From an uncultured Lachnospiraceae bacterium (lineage in GTDB: Bacteria > Bacillota > Clostridia > Lachnospirales > Lachnospiraceae), in contig URUU01000003.1 of the NCBI GenBank assembly GCA_900551235.1, forward strand, positions 14,887-78,886: 64,000 nt of DNA. Direction: 5' to 3'. The translations under genes and the position numbers were made by a program. A model generated the notes under the pieces. The model searched no databases. It had not been told where the DNA came from and worked only from the letters and a program-made list of their open reading frames with translations. This document shows positions 57,221 through 64,000 of the stretch, piece after piece (position 1 is the stretch's first letter; each line of letters opens with the position of its first letter).

Positions 57221-58231
57221 TTACTTCCACTGTCCTGCATCAGATTCTGTTTTAGGGTCACGGAGCATCAGATCGTTCAAAGCATCTGCTGCTTTTTTTC
57301 CTGCAAAAAGGATTTCATTGACCTGTTCAATGATCGGCAATTCCACATGATATTTCTGTGCCAGGCGGATGGCTGCTTTTGCGGAATAAACACCTTCTAC
57401 GATCATGCCGACTTCATCCATCGCTTCCCGCATGCCTTTACCCTGTCCGATCAGATATCCGGCTTTGCGGTTACGGCTGTGAACGCTTGCACAGGTCACG
57501 ATCAGGTCACCGATACCCGTCAGACCATAAAATGTCTCCGGCAGCCCCCCCATCTTAATCCCCAGTCGTGCGATTTCTGCAATGCCCCTGGTGATCAGTG
57601 CCGCTTTTGTATTGTCACCGTATCCGAGTCCGTCTGCCATACCGGCAGCCAGTGCGATCACATTCTTTAAAGCACCGCCCAGTTCCATGCCCGGCATATC
57701 CGGTGTCGTGTATACACGAAAGACCCTGCTCATAAAAATACTCTGCAGATATTCTGCCGTCTCTTTGCTGTGTGCTCCCACAACGCAGGTTGTCGGAATG
57801 CATTTTCCAACCTCCTCTGCATGGCTTGGTCCGGAAAGAACTGCCACATCTGCCTGTGGAATTTCTTCTTCGATGATCTGTGACAGTGTCATCAGCGTTT
57901 CCTCTTCAACACCTTTTGCCACATCGACGATCTTCTGTCCTTCTTTGCAGAACGCACGCATACTGTGTGCTGTGCTCCTTGTAAACGGTGACGGAACCGC
58001 CAGAACCAGCACGTCTTTGTCTGCCATGGCACCTTCCAGGTTCCCGGTGACACCAATATTTGATGCCAGCACAACACCCGGCAGTTTCTTTTCGTGCTGT
58101 CTTTTTGTGCGAAGCATTTCCACTTCTTCCGGGATGATCGACCAGATTGTCACATCATGTCCGTTGTTGTTTAACAGCACCGCCAGTGCTGTTCCCCATG
58201 TTCCGGCTCCGATAATACCAATTTTTGCCAT
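57221..58231 (-). CDS. gpsA: Glycerol-3-phosphate dehydrogenase [NAD(P)+]
   Basis: A 336-residue GpsA that makes sn-glycerol-3-phosphate for phospholipids. NAD-binding GIIGAGTWGTALAVLLNNNGHDVTIW, VLAVPSPFTRS, the catalytic Lys region LGGALKNVIALAAGMADGLGYGDN and the substrate-binding TRGIAEIARLG are clear. It is 24 bases after plsY, whose product acylates glycerol-3-phosphate, so the two form a lipid synthesis unit behind der. Confidence 0.97.
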   Translation of the reverse strand: MAKIGIIGAGTWGTALAVLLNNNGHDVTIWSIIPEEVEMLRTKRQHEKKLPGVVLASNIGVTGNLEGAMADKDVLVLAVPSPFTRSTAHSMRAFCKEGQKIVDVAKGVEEETLMTLSQIIEEEIPQADVAVLSGPSHAEEVGKCIPTTCVVGAHSKETAEYLQSIFMSRVFRVYTTPDMPGMELGGALKNVIALAAGMADGLGYGDNTKAALITRGIAEIARLGIKMGGLPETFYGLTGIGDLIVTCASVHSRNRKAGYLIGQGKGMREAMDEVGMIVEGVYSAKAAIRLAQKYHVELPIIEQVNEILFAGKKAADALNDLMLRDPKTESDAGQWK

Positions 58232-58255
58232 TTAAAAACCCCCTCTGTCTTTATT

Positions 58256-58906
58256 TTATTTATTTTTGTTCTTTGACGAAAGATATGTTTTCCGCTCTGT
58301 TCCAGATAAAAGTCTCTTAATATTTTCACGATGTTTCCAGAATGCCAGTGCTGCCAGAAAAACAGCGACCGCATATAGTTCGTACAAATGCGGCTGTGCC
58401 ATATGGAAAAAACCGCTCTGCCCAAGCAGAACCACTTCGATCACAATGCCGACGTACACAAGCAAGGATCCAAGAGACACATAATGTGTCACAAAAAAGG
58501 TAGTAAAAAAGGTGATGATGCCGCAGATCGCCATGATCCAGTTGAAAGACAGGACAAGTCCTGCTGTCGCCGCAATCCCCTTTCCGCCGCGAAATCCGAG
58601 ATAGAACGGATAATTGTGTCCCAGGATCGTTCCTGCTGCCGCATAGAACTCAAGCAAAGGCAGAATATCCGCATGTGTTTTGCCAAATACGACTCTGACC
58701 AGCACCACTGCCAGGATACATTTTCCACAGTCCCCGGCAAACGTCAAAAGACCTGCTTTGAGCCCCATCGTACGCAGCATATTGGTCGTACCGGCATTGT
58801 GGCTTCCGTATTCCCGGATATCGATCCCATGTGCTTTTCCTAAAATATAGCTTGTCTGAAACAATCCGAACAGATATCCGATTGCAAGACATAACAGACG
58901 TATCAT
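58256..58906 (-). CDS. plsY: Acyl-phosphate:glycerol-3-phosphate acyltransferase
   Basis: A 216-residue membrane acyltransferase. PlsY motifs: IREYGSHNAGTTNMLRTMG, HNYPFYLGFRGGKGIAATAG, and the middle hydrophobic helices. It catalyses the first acylation of glycerol-3-phosphate using acyl phosphate. AAAGGAG precedes the ATG, within the end of der (gap three bases). Length is standard. Confidence 0.97.
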   Translation of the reverse strand: MIRLLCLAIGYLFGLFQTSYILGKAHGIDIREYGSHNAGTTNMLRTMGLKAGLLTFAGDCGKCILAVVLVRVVFGKTHADILPLLEFYAAAGTILGHNYPFYLGFRGGKGIAATAGLVLSFNWIMAICGIITFFTTFFVTHYVSLGSLLVYVGIVIEVVLLGQSGFFHMAQPHLYELYAVAVFLAALAFWKHRENIKRLLSGTERKTYLSSKNKNK

Positions 58907-58909
58907 ATT

Positions 58910-60238
58910 TTATTTCTCCTTTTCTCCACGTTCTCTGATGATGAATTTCAGCGGAGTCCCACGGAACCCGAACGCTTCCCTGATCTTGTTTTCCAGATAT
59001 CTGGTATAGGAAAAATGCATCAGTTCTTTGTCATTGACAAAGATCACGAATGTAGGCGGTTTCACCGCAACCTGTGTAATGTAATACAGACGCAGACGTT
59101 TGCCCTTATCGGAAGGCGGCTGCTGCATGGCCACTGCCTCTGTCATGATCTCGTTGAGCACGCCGGTCTGTACACGCATGGTCTGATTTTCAATGATCGT
59201 ATCGACCATGTCAAACAGTTTTACCAGTCTCTGTCCCGTCAGTGCGGAGACAAACATAATCTCTGCATACGGCATATAGGAAAGTGTATTGCGGACTTCG
59301 TTTGTATACTTGTAGATCGTCTTGTCATTTTTTTCGATCGCATCCCATTTGTTGACTACGATCACGATACCTTTCCCTCTGTCATGTGCAATCCCGGCAA
59401 TCTTTGCATCCTGCTCTGTGATCCCTTCTACGGCATCGATCACCATCAGAACAACATCGGCGCGTTCCACCGCAGTCACAGTACGGATGATGCTGTAGCG
59501 TTCCAGCTCTTCTTTGATCTTGCTCTTTCTGCGAAGGCCTGCGGTATCGATAAAGACATATTCTCTGCCGTTCCAGGTAACTGCCGTATCGATCGCATCA
59601 CGCGTCGTTCCCGCAATATCTGATACGATGCAGCGATTCTCTCCAAGCAGCCTGTTTATAATAGAAGACTTGCCTACATTTGGCTTGCCGACAACGGCGA
59701 TACGCGGTCTGTCGTCTTCTTCCTCCTCAGTATCATGTTCCGGGAAATGACGGATCACTTCATCAAGCATGTCGCCGATCCCAAGTTTGGAAGATGCCGA
59801 GATCGGGATCGGATCGCCGATACCGAGATTGTAAAACTCATAAGTATCTGCCATAAATTTCTGGAAGCTGTCAACTTTGTTCACGACAAGGATCACCGGC
59901 TTTTTCGCACGGCGGAGCATATCTGCGACACGTGCATCCGCATCTACGAGTCCCTGCCTTACATCCGTCATAAAAATGATCACATCTGCTGTATCGATCG
60001 CGATCTGTGCCTGTTCACGCATCTGTGACAGAATGATATCGCTGCTGTCCGGCTCAATACCTCCGGTGTCGATCATGGTAAAATTCTTGTCAAGCCATTC
60101 TACGTCCGCATAGATACGGTCACGCGTTACGCCTGGTGTATCCTTGACGATGGAAATATTTTCTCCGGCAAGAATATTAAAGAGTGTGGATTTGCCTACA
60201 TTTGGCCGCCCCACAATAGCTACGATTGGTTTACTCAT
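58910..60238 (-). CDS. der: GTPase Der (EngA), ribosome assembly
   Basis: A 442-residue tandem GTPase needed for 50S ribosome maturation. The two P-loops are [13 protein letters not shown] and [13 protein letters not shown]; both have DTGG/DTAG switch motifs and NKVD/NKWD guanine motifs, and the KH-like C-terminal domain ends [15 protein letters not shown]. The start overlaps the DUF512 stop by eight bases with GAGGTGA as ribosome binding site. Confidence 0.98.
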   Translation of the reverse strand: MSKPIVAIVGRPNVGKSTLFNILAGENISIVKDTPGVTRDRIYADVEWLDKNFTMIDTGGIEPDSSDIILSQMREQAQIAIDTADVIIFMTDVRQGLVDADARVADMLRRAKKPVILVVNKVDSFQKFMADTYEFYNLGIGDPIPISASSKLGIGDMLDEVIRHFPEHDTEEEEDDRPRIAVVGKPNVGKSSIINRLLGENRCIVSDIAGTTRDAIDTAVTWNGREYVFIDTAGLRRKSKIKEELERYSIIRTVTAVERADVVLMVIDAVEGITEQDAKIAGIAHDRGKGIVIVVNKWDAIEKNDKTIYKYTNEVRNTLSYMPYAEIMFVSALTGQRLVKLFDMVDTIIENQTMRVQTGVLNEIMTEAVAMQQPPSDKGKRLRLYYITQVAVKPPTFVIFVNDKELMHFSYTRYLENKIREAFGFRGTPLKFIIRERGEKEK

Positions 60239-61595
60239 ATTTATTCACCTCATCTGTATAGGAATGTTCGATTGTCTCTGTTTCTGATAAAAGGGCCTCG
60301 ATCAGTGCCCGACCGCTTGATTTTACAATATTAATGTCCACTTGTAAAGATTTTTCCAGTTCGCCCACCGTCATATCATCCAGAAAGACATCGTATCCGG
60401 TACGGAGAATATTGCACGGAAGCAGCAGCTGTCCTCCAAGTTCTTTGCCAGTCAGTTGTTTCTTCAGATCCTGTCCGGTCAGGAGTCCGGAAACCGTGAT
60501 CTTTTCACCGAAAAACTCGTTGATGATCGGATAGATGTGGATGGTCACGTTCGGATATTTTTCGCAGAGCTGATCTGCGATCTGCTGTATGACAGGTGCT
60601 GCCAGCAGTCCGGTTGCAAGGGAAACGGTATGTTTCCGGTCATCGCCTGTCCGGTTTTCTATCTCTTCTTTTACTTCATCAAGGAGCAGCCGCATCATGC
60701 CGACGCCATTCTCAAGCTGAAGATAACCGTCATATTGTTCCGCAGGTGGAAATGGCTGTCCTGCCAGAATGTACCATTCATCCGAAGCATGGATAAAATG
60801 GATGCCGTATTCCTGACAGACCTTTTCCTGCCATCCATGGATCAGATCCAGTACTTTCTTTGCATCTTCTTTCTCAAAAGGTTCCAGTGGAAACAGACCG
60901 TCCCGGTACTTTGACAGACCGACCGGAACAACGGAAACGCTCTGCAGATAAGGGAGATATTTTGTCAGCTCGCGTATGCTGAAATCCAGCTCTGCCCCGT
61001 CATTGACTCCTTTGCACAGAACGATCTGGCCGTTCATATGAATCCCTGCTTCATAAAAACGGTCTACTTTTTTCAGGGCTTCTCCGGCAAATCGGTTGTG
61101 CAGCATTTTACAGCGAAGCTCTGGATTCATTGTCTGAAACGAAATGTTCATCGGCTCCATATGATAATAAACGATACGGTCGATATCGTGATCAGACATA
61201 TTTGTCAGGGTGACATAATTTCCCTGCAAAAAAGAAAGCCTGGAATCATCGTCTTTAAAATAGAGCGTATCACGCATACCCTTTGGCATCTGATCAATAA
61301 AACAGAAGATACATTTGTTGTGGCAGGAACGATAATTATCCATCAGACCATTTTCAAATTCGATCCCGATATCATCTTCATATTCTTTTTCTATCTCAAG
61401 CTCCCATTCTTCCCCGTTCGGTTTGCGTATCAGAAGTTCTACATATTCATCGTTCATAAGATAATGATAGTCCAGAATATCTTCGATCTCTTTCCCTCCC
61501 ACGGAAAGAAGCTCGTCTCCCGGTTCGATTTCCAGTTCTTCTGCAATACTTCCCGGAAGTACTTTTGATACGATATGTTTGCCTGTTTTTCTCAT
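60231..61595 (-). CDS. Radical SAM protein with PDZ-like N-terminus (DUF512)
   Basis: A 454-residue DUF512 protein. N-terminal PDZ-like domain ([26 protein letters not shown]), then a Cys-rich radical SAM-type centre ([19 protein letters not shown]), and the DUF512 C-terminal region ([16 protein letters not shown] to [14 protein letters not shown]). It is almost always encoded next to der in Firmicutes, as here, implying a ribosome- or RNA-related job, but the reaction is unknown. AAAGGAAAAGAAG precedes the ATG. Confidence 0.92.
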   Translation of the reverse strand: MRKTGKHIVSKVLPGSIAEELEIEPGDELLSVGGKEIEDILDYHYLMNDEYVELLIRKPNGEEWELEIEKEYEDDIGIEFENGLMDNYRSCHNKCIFCFIDQMPKGMRDTLYFKDDDSRLSFLQGNYVTLTNMSDHDIDRIVYYHMEPMNISFQTMNPELRCKMLHNRFAGEALKKVDRFYEAGIHMNGQIVLCKGVNDGAELDFSIRELTKYLPYLQSVSVVPVGLSKYRDGLFPLEPFEKEDAKKVLDLIHGWQEKVCQEYGIHFIHASDEWYILAGQPFPPAEQYDGYLQLENGVGMMRLLLDEVKEEIENRTGDDRKHTVSLATGLLAAPVIQQIADQLCEKYPNVTIHIYPIINEFFGEKITVSGLLTGQDLKKQLTGKELGGQLLLPCNILRTGYDVFLDDMTVGELEKSLQVDINIVKSSGRALIEALLSETETIEHSYTDEVNKYE

Positions 61596-61709
61596 AGATC
61601 TTCTTTTCCTTTTCTTTCAATCATCTTTATCATCAAGTATACAAGAGTCATCAAATACAAGCAAGCGAAATTTTTCTTTACATAGTTTTTACAAAATCCT
61701 ACAATTTTC

Positions 61710-61738
61710 TTGACGCACCAATTCCGAAATGTTATAAC
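61710..61738 (+). promoter_or_regulatory. Promoter of prs
   Basis: TTGACG (61710-61715), 17 bases, TATAAC (61733-61738). A GGATGC/GCATCC stem (61750-61773) follows in the leader. The spacer contains AATTCCGAA, a partial match to a PurR box. Confidence 0.6.
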
Positions 61739-61822
61739 TAACATGATAAGGATGCACAAAATGTGAAGCATCCATGGGTTAAATTTTAAGATATGCGGCA
61801 ATTGCGGCATTAGGAGGTAAAT

Positions 61823-62998
61823 ATGGCAAACTTAGAACCGCTCATTCAGTCGATTCCTGTTGCTCCTTTGAAGCTGGCTTCACTGGAAGGATGCAGAACT
61901 CTTGCAGATCAGGTCAACAATTATCTGGTATCCTTCCGTCACGAATCTCCGACCAATGTAGGACAGGCTGACACTCTGCAGGGTTACTGTGCAGATTCTT
62001 ATCTGCTGGAGTGTGAATGCCCACGTTTCGGAAGCGGCGAAGGAAAAGGTGTTCTGAAAGAATCTGTACGCGGCTGTGATCTTTTTATTATGGCAGATGT
62101 CACAAATCACAGTCTGACTTATCGTTTAAACGGATATGAAAATCATATGTCTCCGGACAACCATTATCAGGATCTGAAACGTATCATTTCCGCCGCTGAC
62201 GGCAAAGCAAGACGTATCAATGTTATTATGCCGTTTTTATACGAAGGAAGACAGCATAAGCGTTCCAAGAGAGAATCTCTGGACTGTGCTTTGATGCTCC
62301 AGGAACTGGTGGCTATGGGTGTCAGCAATATTCTGACATTTGATGCACATGATCCCCGTGTGTCAAACAGTATCCCGCTTCATGGCTTTGATTCTTTCAT
62401 GCCTACCTATCAGTTCTTAAAAGCACTGGTAAACTCTGTACCGGATTTTGTGATCGATAACGATCACCTGATGATCATCAGCCCGGATGAAGGTGCGATG
62501 GGACGTGCTGTTTATTTTTCCAATATTCTCGGTGTTGACATGGGTATGTTCTACAAGAGACGTGACTACTCCACCGTTATTAATGGAAAGAATCCGATCG
62601 TTGCCCATGAATTTCTCGGTGACGATGTAAAAGGAAAAGATGTCATTATCATCGATGATATGATTTCTTCCGGCGAAAGTATGCTGGATGTTGCCAAACA
62701 GTTAAAAGAACGTGAAGCAGGCCGTGTCTTTGTCTGCACAACTTTCGGTCTTTTCACAGACGGACTGGAAAAATTCGACGAATACTATGAAAAAGGTTAC
62801 ATCAGCAAGGTCGTAACAACGAACCTCAATTATCGTCCAAAGGAACTGCTTACCCGTCCTTATTATCAGGAAGCAGACATGAGTAAATTCCTGGCATCCA
62901 TTATTGATTCTCTGAATCATAATGTATCCATTTCCAGCGTACAGTCTCCGACCGACAAGATTCACAAACTTCTCGAAAAATATAAAAATGAGCGCTGA
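61823..62998 (+). CDS. prs: Ribose-phosphate pyrophosphokinase
   Basis: A 391-residue PRPP synthetase that converts ribose-5-phosphate and ATP to PRPP for nucleotides, His and Trp. It is the longer clostridial type (about 390 rather than 315 residues), with an N-terminal extension and an inserted segment. Recognisable parts: INVIMPFLYEGRQHKRSKRE, TFDAHDPRVSN, the SPDEGAMGRA region and the PRPP-binding loop DVIIIDDMISSGESM. AGGAGG lies six bases before the ATG. Monocistronic with a clear terminator. Confidence 0.95.
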   Translation: MANLEPLIQSIPVAPLKLASLEGCRTLADQVNNYLVSFRHESPTNVGQADTLQGYCADSYLLECECPRFGSGEGKGVLKESVRGCDLFIMADVTNHSLTYRLNGYENHMSPDNHYQDLKRIISAADGKARRINVIMPFLYEGRQHKRSKRESLDCALMLQELVAMGVSNILTFDAHDPRVSNSIPLHGFDSFMPTYQFLKALVNSVPDFVIDNDHLMIISPDEGAMGRAVYFSNILGVDMGMFYKRRDYSTVINGKNPIVAHEFLGDDVKGKDVIIIDDMISSGESMLDVAKQLKEREAGRVFVCTTFGLFTDGLEKFDEYYEKGYISKVVTTNLNYRPKELLTRPYYQEADMSKFLASIIDSLNHNVSISSVQSPTDKIHKLLEKYKNER

Positions 62999-63016
62999 AT
63001 TTGCCTGATTTTTTTA

Positions 63017-63057
63017 TCCCGCAAAGCAGAAGATCCATTCTGTTTTGCGGGATTTTC
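63017..63057 (+). terminator. Terminator of prs
   Basis: CCCGCAAAGCAGAA and TTCTGTTTTGCGGG form a stem with one mismatch and a six-base loop, followed by ATTTTC. Confidence 0.85.
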
Positions 63058-63072
63058 ATTTCTCCGGAAAAG

Positions 63073-63106
63073 AACAGGAGGATGGCATTGCCATCCTCCT
63101 GTTCTG
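63073..63106 (-). terminator. Terminator of the surface protein gene
   Basis: GAACAGGAGGATGGC and GCCATCCTCCTGTTC form a 15-bp perfect stem with a three-base loop; TTTTCC follows on the minus strand. Confidence 0.85.
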
Positions 63107-63138
63107 CTCATATTCCTGCACAGCAGTCTTTCTGAGTT

Positions 63139-64000
63139 TTATTTTTTGATCTTAACTTTTTTTACACTGCTCCATCCTGAGTAGTATGTCTTTCCAGAAA
63201 CCTTCTTGTAGGTACGGATACGTACATAGTATGTCTTTTTCTTTTTCAGCTTCTTAATTGTGTAGCTTGTCGTTTTGTTCTTGCTGATCGTCTTTGTTTT
63301 GTTTCCTTTGGCAAATTTCTTACTTGTGGAATACTGAATCTGATATCCGTTTCCAGCTGTGTTCTTTTTCCATTTACAACTAGTTTTTTGCCTTTGGCAT
63401 TTTTGGCACTTTTTAGAGTTGTTTTCTTGACTGTTACTTTGGCTGGTTTTGTTGGTTTATTTACTGGTATTGGAGATGGTGTGTTACCTTCTACTTTATA
63501 TGACTTTTTAAAATCACGGAAGAAATTTCCATTTCGATAAATTGTTCCTGTGATCGTTAATGTTCCAGCTTTCTTTGGTTTGATAATGCGATTTGGGAAT
63601 CCTCCACCTGCTCCGATTGAAAGACTCAGTTCATCATTACTAAGATTTTCCTCTGTATCTGTTGCTATCAAATGCTTTCCATTTAACTCAAAGTCCATGG
63701 TATAGAAAGTCTGTCTCTTTGAATCGTTTCCATTTCCATAATCCCATGCAAAACTGGCACCATCCAGTGAAAACCAATAAGTTTCTCCTACTTTCAGAGT
63801 ATCTCCTGATGCTGTTTCTGAATGATCACCAACAAATTTTCTGTAACTAAATGATAATTTACAATCTGCGACTTTGATTTCTTCCTCTTTTACGCCAATC
63901 CACTCTCCATCACCAGTAAATGCCTGAACAACAATCGTTGGATTTCCTTCTTTTGATGGAGCTGTGATTTTACAAGTTTTTCCTAGCTGATTGTCAATCT
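63139..64000 (-). pseudogene. 3' end of a surface protein gene with a frameshift (Ig-like and fibronectin-type-III-like domains)
   Basis: The frame is open from the right edge of the window and encodes beta-rich, Gly/Lys/Thr-rich sequence (GDGEWIGVKEEEIKVADC, KPKKAGTLTITGTIYRNG) resembling bacterial Ig-like domains of surface proteins. At about 63373-63376 one base appears to be missing in an A run: upstream reads KNAKGKKLVV in one frame, and the fibronectin-type continuation (WKKNTAGNGYQIQYSTS to SGWSSVKKVKIKK, stop at 63139) is in another. Without the shift the product continues out of frame to a stop at 63246. So this is either a decayed gene or a sequence error in a homopolymer. N-terminus not seen. 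Confidence 0.65.

Noticed and set aside
61716..61732. Possible PurR box in the prs promoter spacer
   Set aside because: Only AATTCCGAA matches and no second box was found, so a purine repressor site is not supported.

Overview
The window looks like a chromosomal segment of an acetogenic, spore-forming Gram-positive gut anaerobe of the Lachnospiraceae, most like Blautia. The evidence is a nearly complete Wood-Ljungdahl (acetyl-CoA) operon, an electron-bifurcating HydABC-type [FeFe] hydrogenase plus a second monomeric [FeFe] hydrogenase, an NfnAB transhydrogenase, sporulation genes (spoIVA, a gerW/ytfJ-ytfI pair), late cobalamin-assembly genes and clostridial-type housekeeping genes. Genus is an inference. 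No rRNA, tRNA, CRISPR array, prophage or insertion sequence was recognised.

Layout. 1-7867 (all minus): 5' part of leuD, leuC, nfnB-nfnA, ftsK/spoIIIE, uppP. 7868-14167: a LytTR regulator with an Asn at the phosphoacceptor site, a 46-residue membrane protein, gerW plus its DUF2953 neighbour, a small conserved protein, GNAT, an M28 peptidase and a Nudix hydrolase. 14250-21720: cell wall, division and DNA repair (class B PBP, SEDS protein, U32 protein, zapA, ruvAB). 21724-25155: cobalamin nucleotide-loop assembly (cobT, cobU, cobS, a divergent cobU paralogue, a CobC-type phosphatase). 25272-28912: a secreted wall-binding protein with a consensus promoter and a WalR-like box, a large XRE-family regulator and two very short reading frames. 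28913-36213: spoIVA, hydABC and, divergently, a group-B-like [FeFe] hydrogenase behind a Rex-like palindrome. 36214-36849: an apparently gene-less cobalamin riboswitch on the minus strand. 36850-37845: small alarmone synthetase and cupin.

37959-53551 is the centrepiece, a minus-strand Wood-Ljungdahl operon of about 15.6 kb. It has a promoter at 53546-53574 and runs in the order His-rich protein, CooT-like protein, metF, cooC2, acsA (CODH), cooC, acsB (ACS), acsD, acsC, acsE, corrinoid-protein activator, DUF3786-fchA fusion, folD, nitroreductase. It supplies folate C1 reduction, methyl transfer to the corrinoid protein, CO2 reduction to CO, acetyl-CoA assembly, cofactor reactivation and nickel loading. 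Formate dehydrogenase, formate-THF ligase and MetV are absent. A 428-base gap between acsB and acsD holds a dense array of hairpins, a terminator-like stem and candidate secondary promoters.

53641-64000: a zinc-ribbon membrane protein, an ABC uptake system (TrpXYZ-like), gpsA-plsY-der with a radical-SAM DUF512 gene, prs, and the frameshifted 3' end of a surface protein.

The genes fit one physiology: HydABC, the second hydrogenase and Nfn balance ferredoxin, NADH and NADPH pools while the Wood-Ljungdahl operon fixes CO2, and cobalamin assembly supports the corrinoid protein. The observations most worth following are the structured acsB-acsD element, the DUF3786-FchA fusion with a preserved internal ribosome binding site, the orphan cobalamin riboswitch, the split-looking pair of CobU proteins, and the Rex-like and WalR-like operators.
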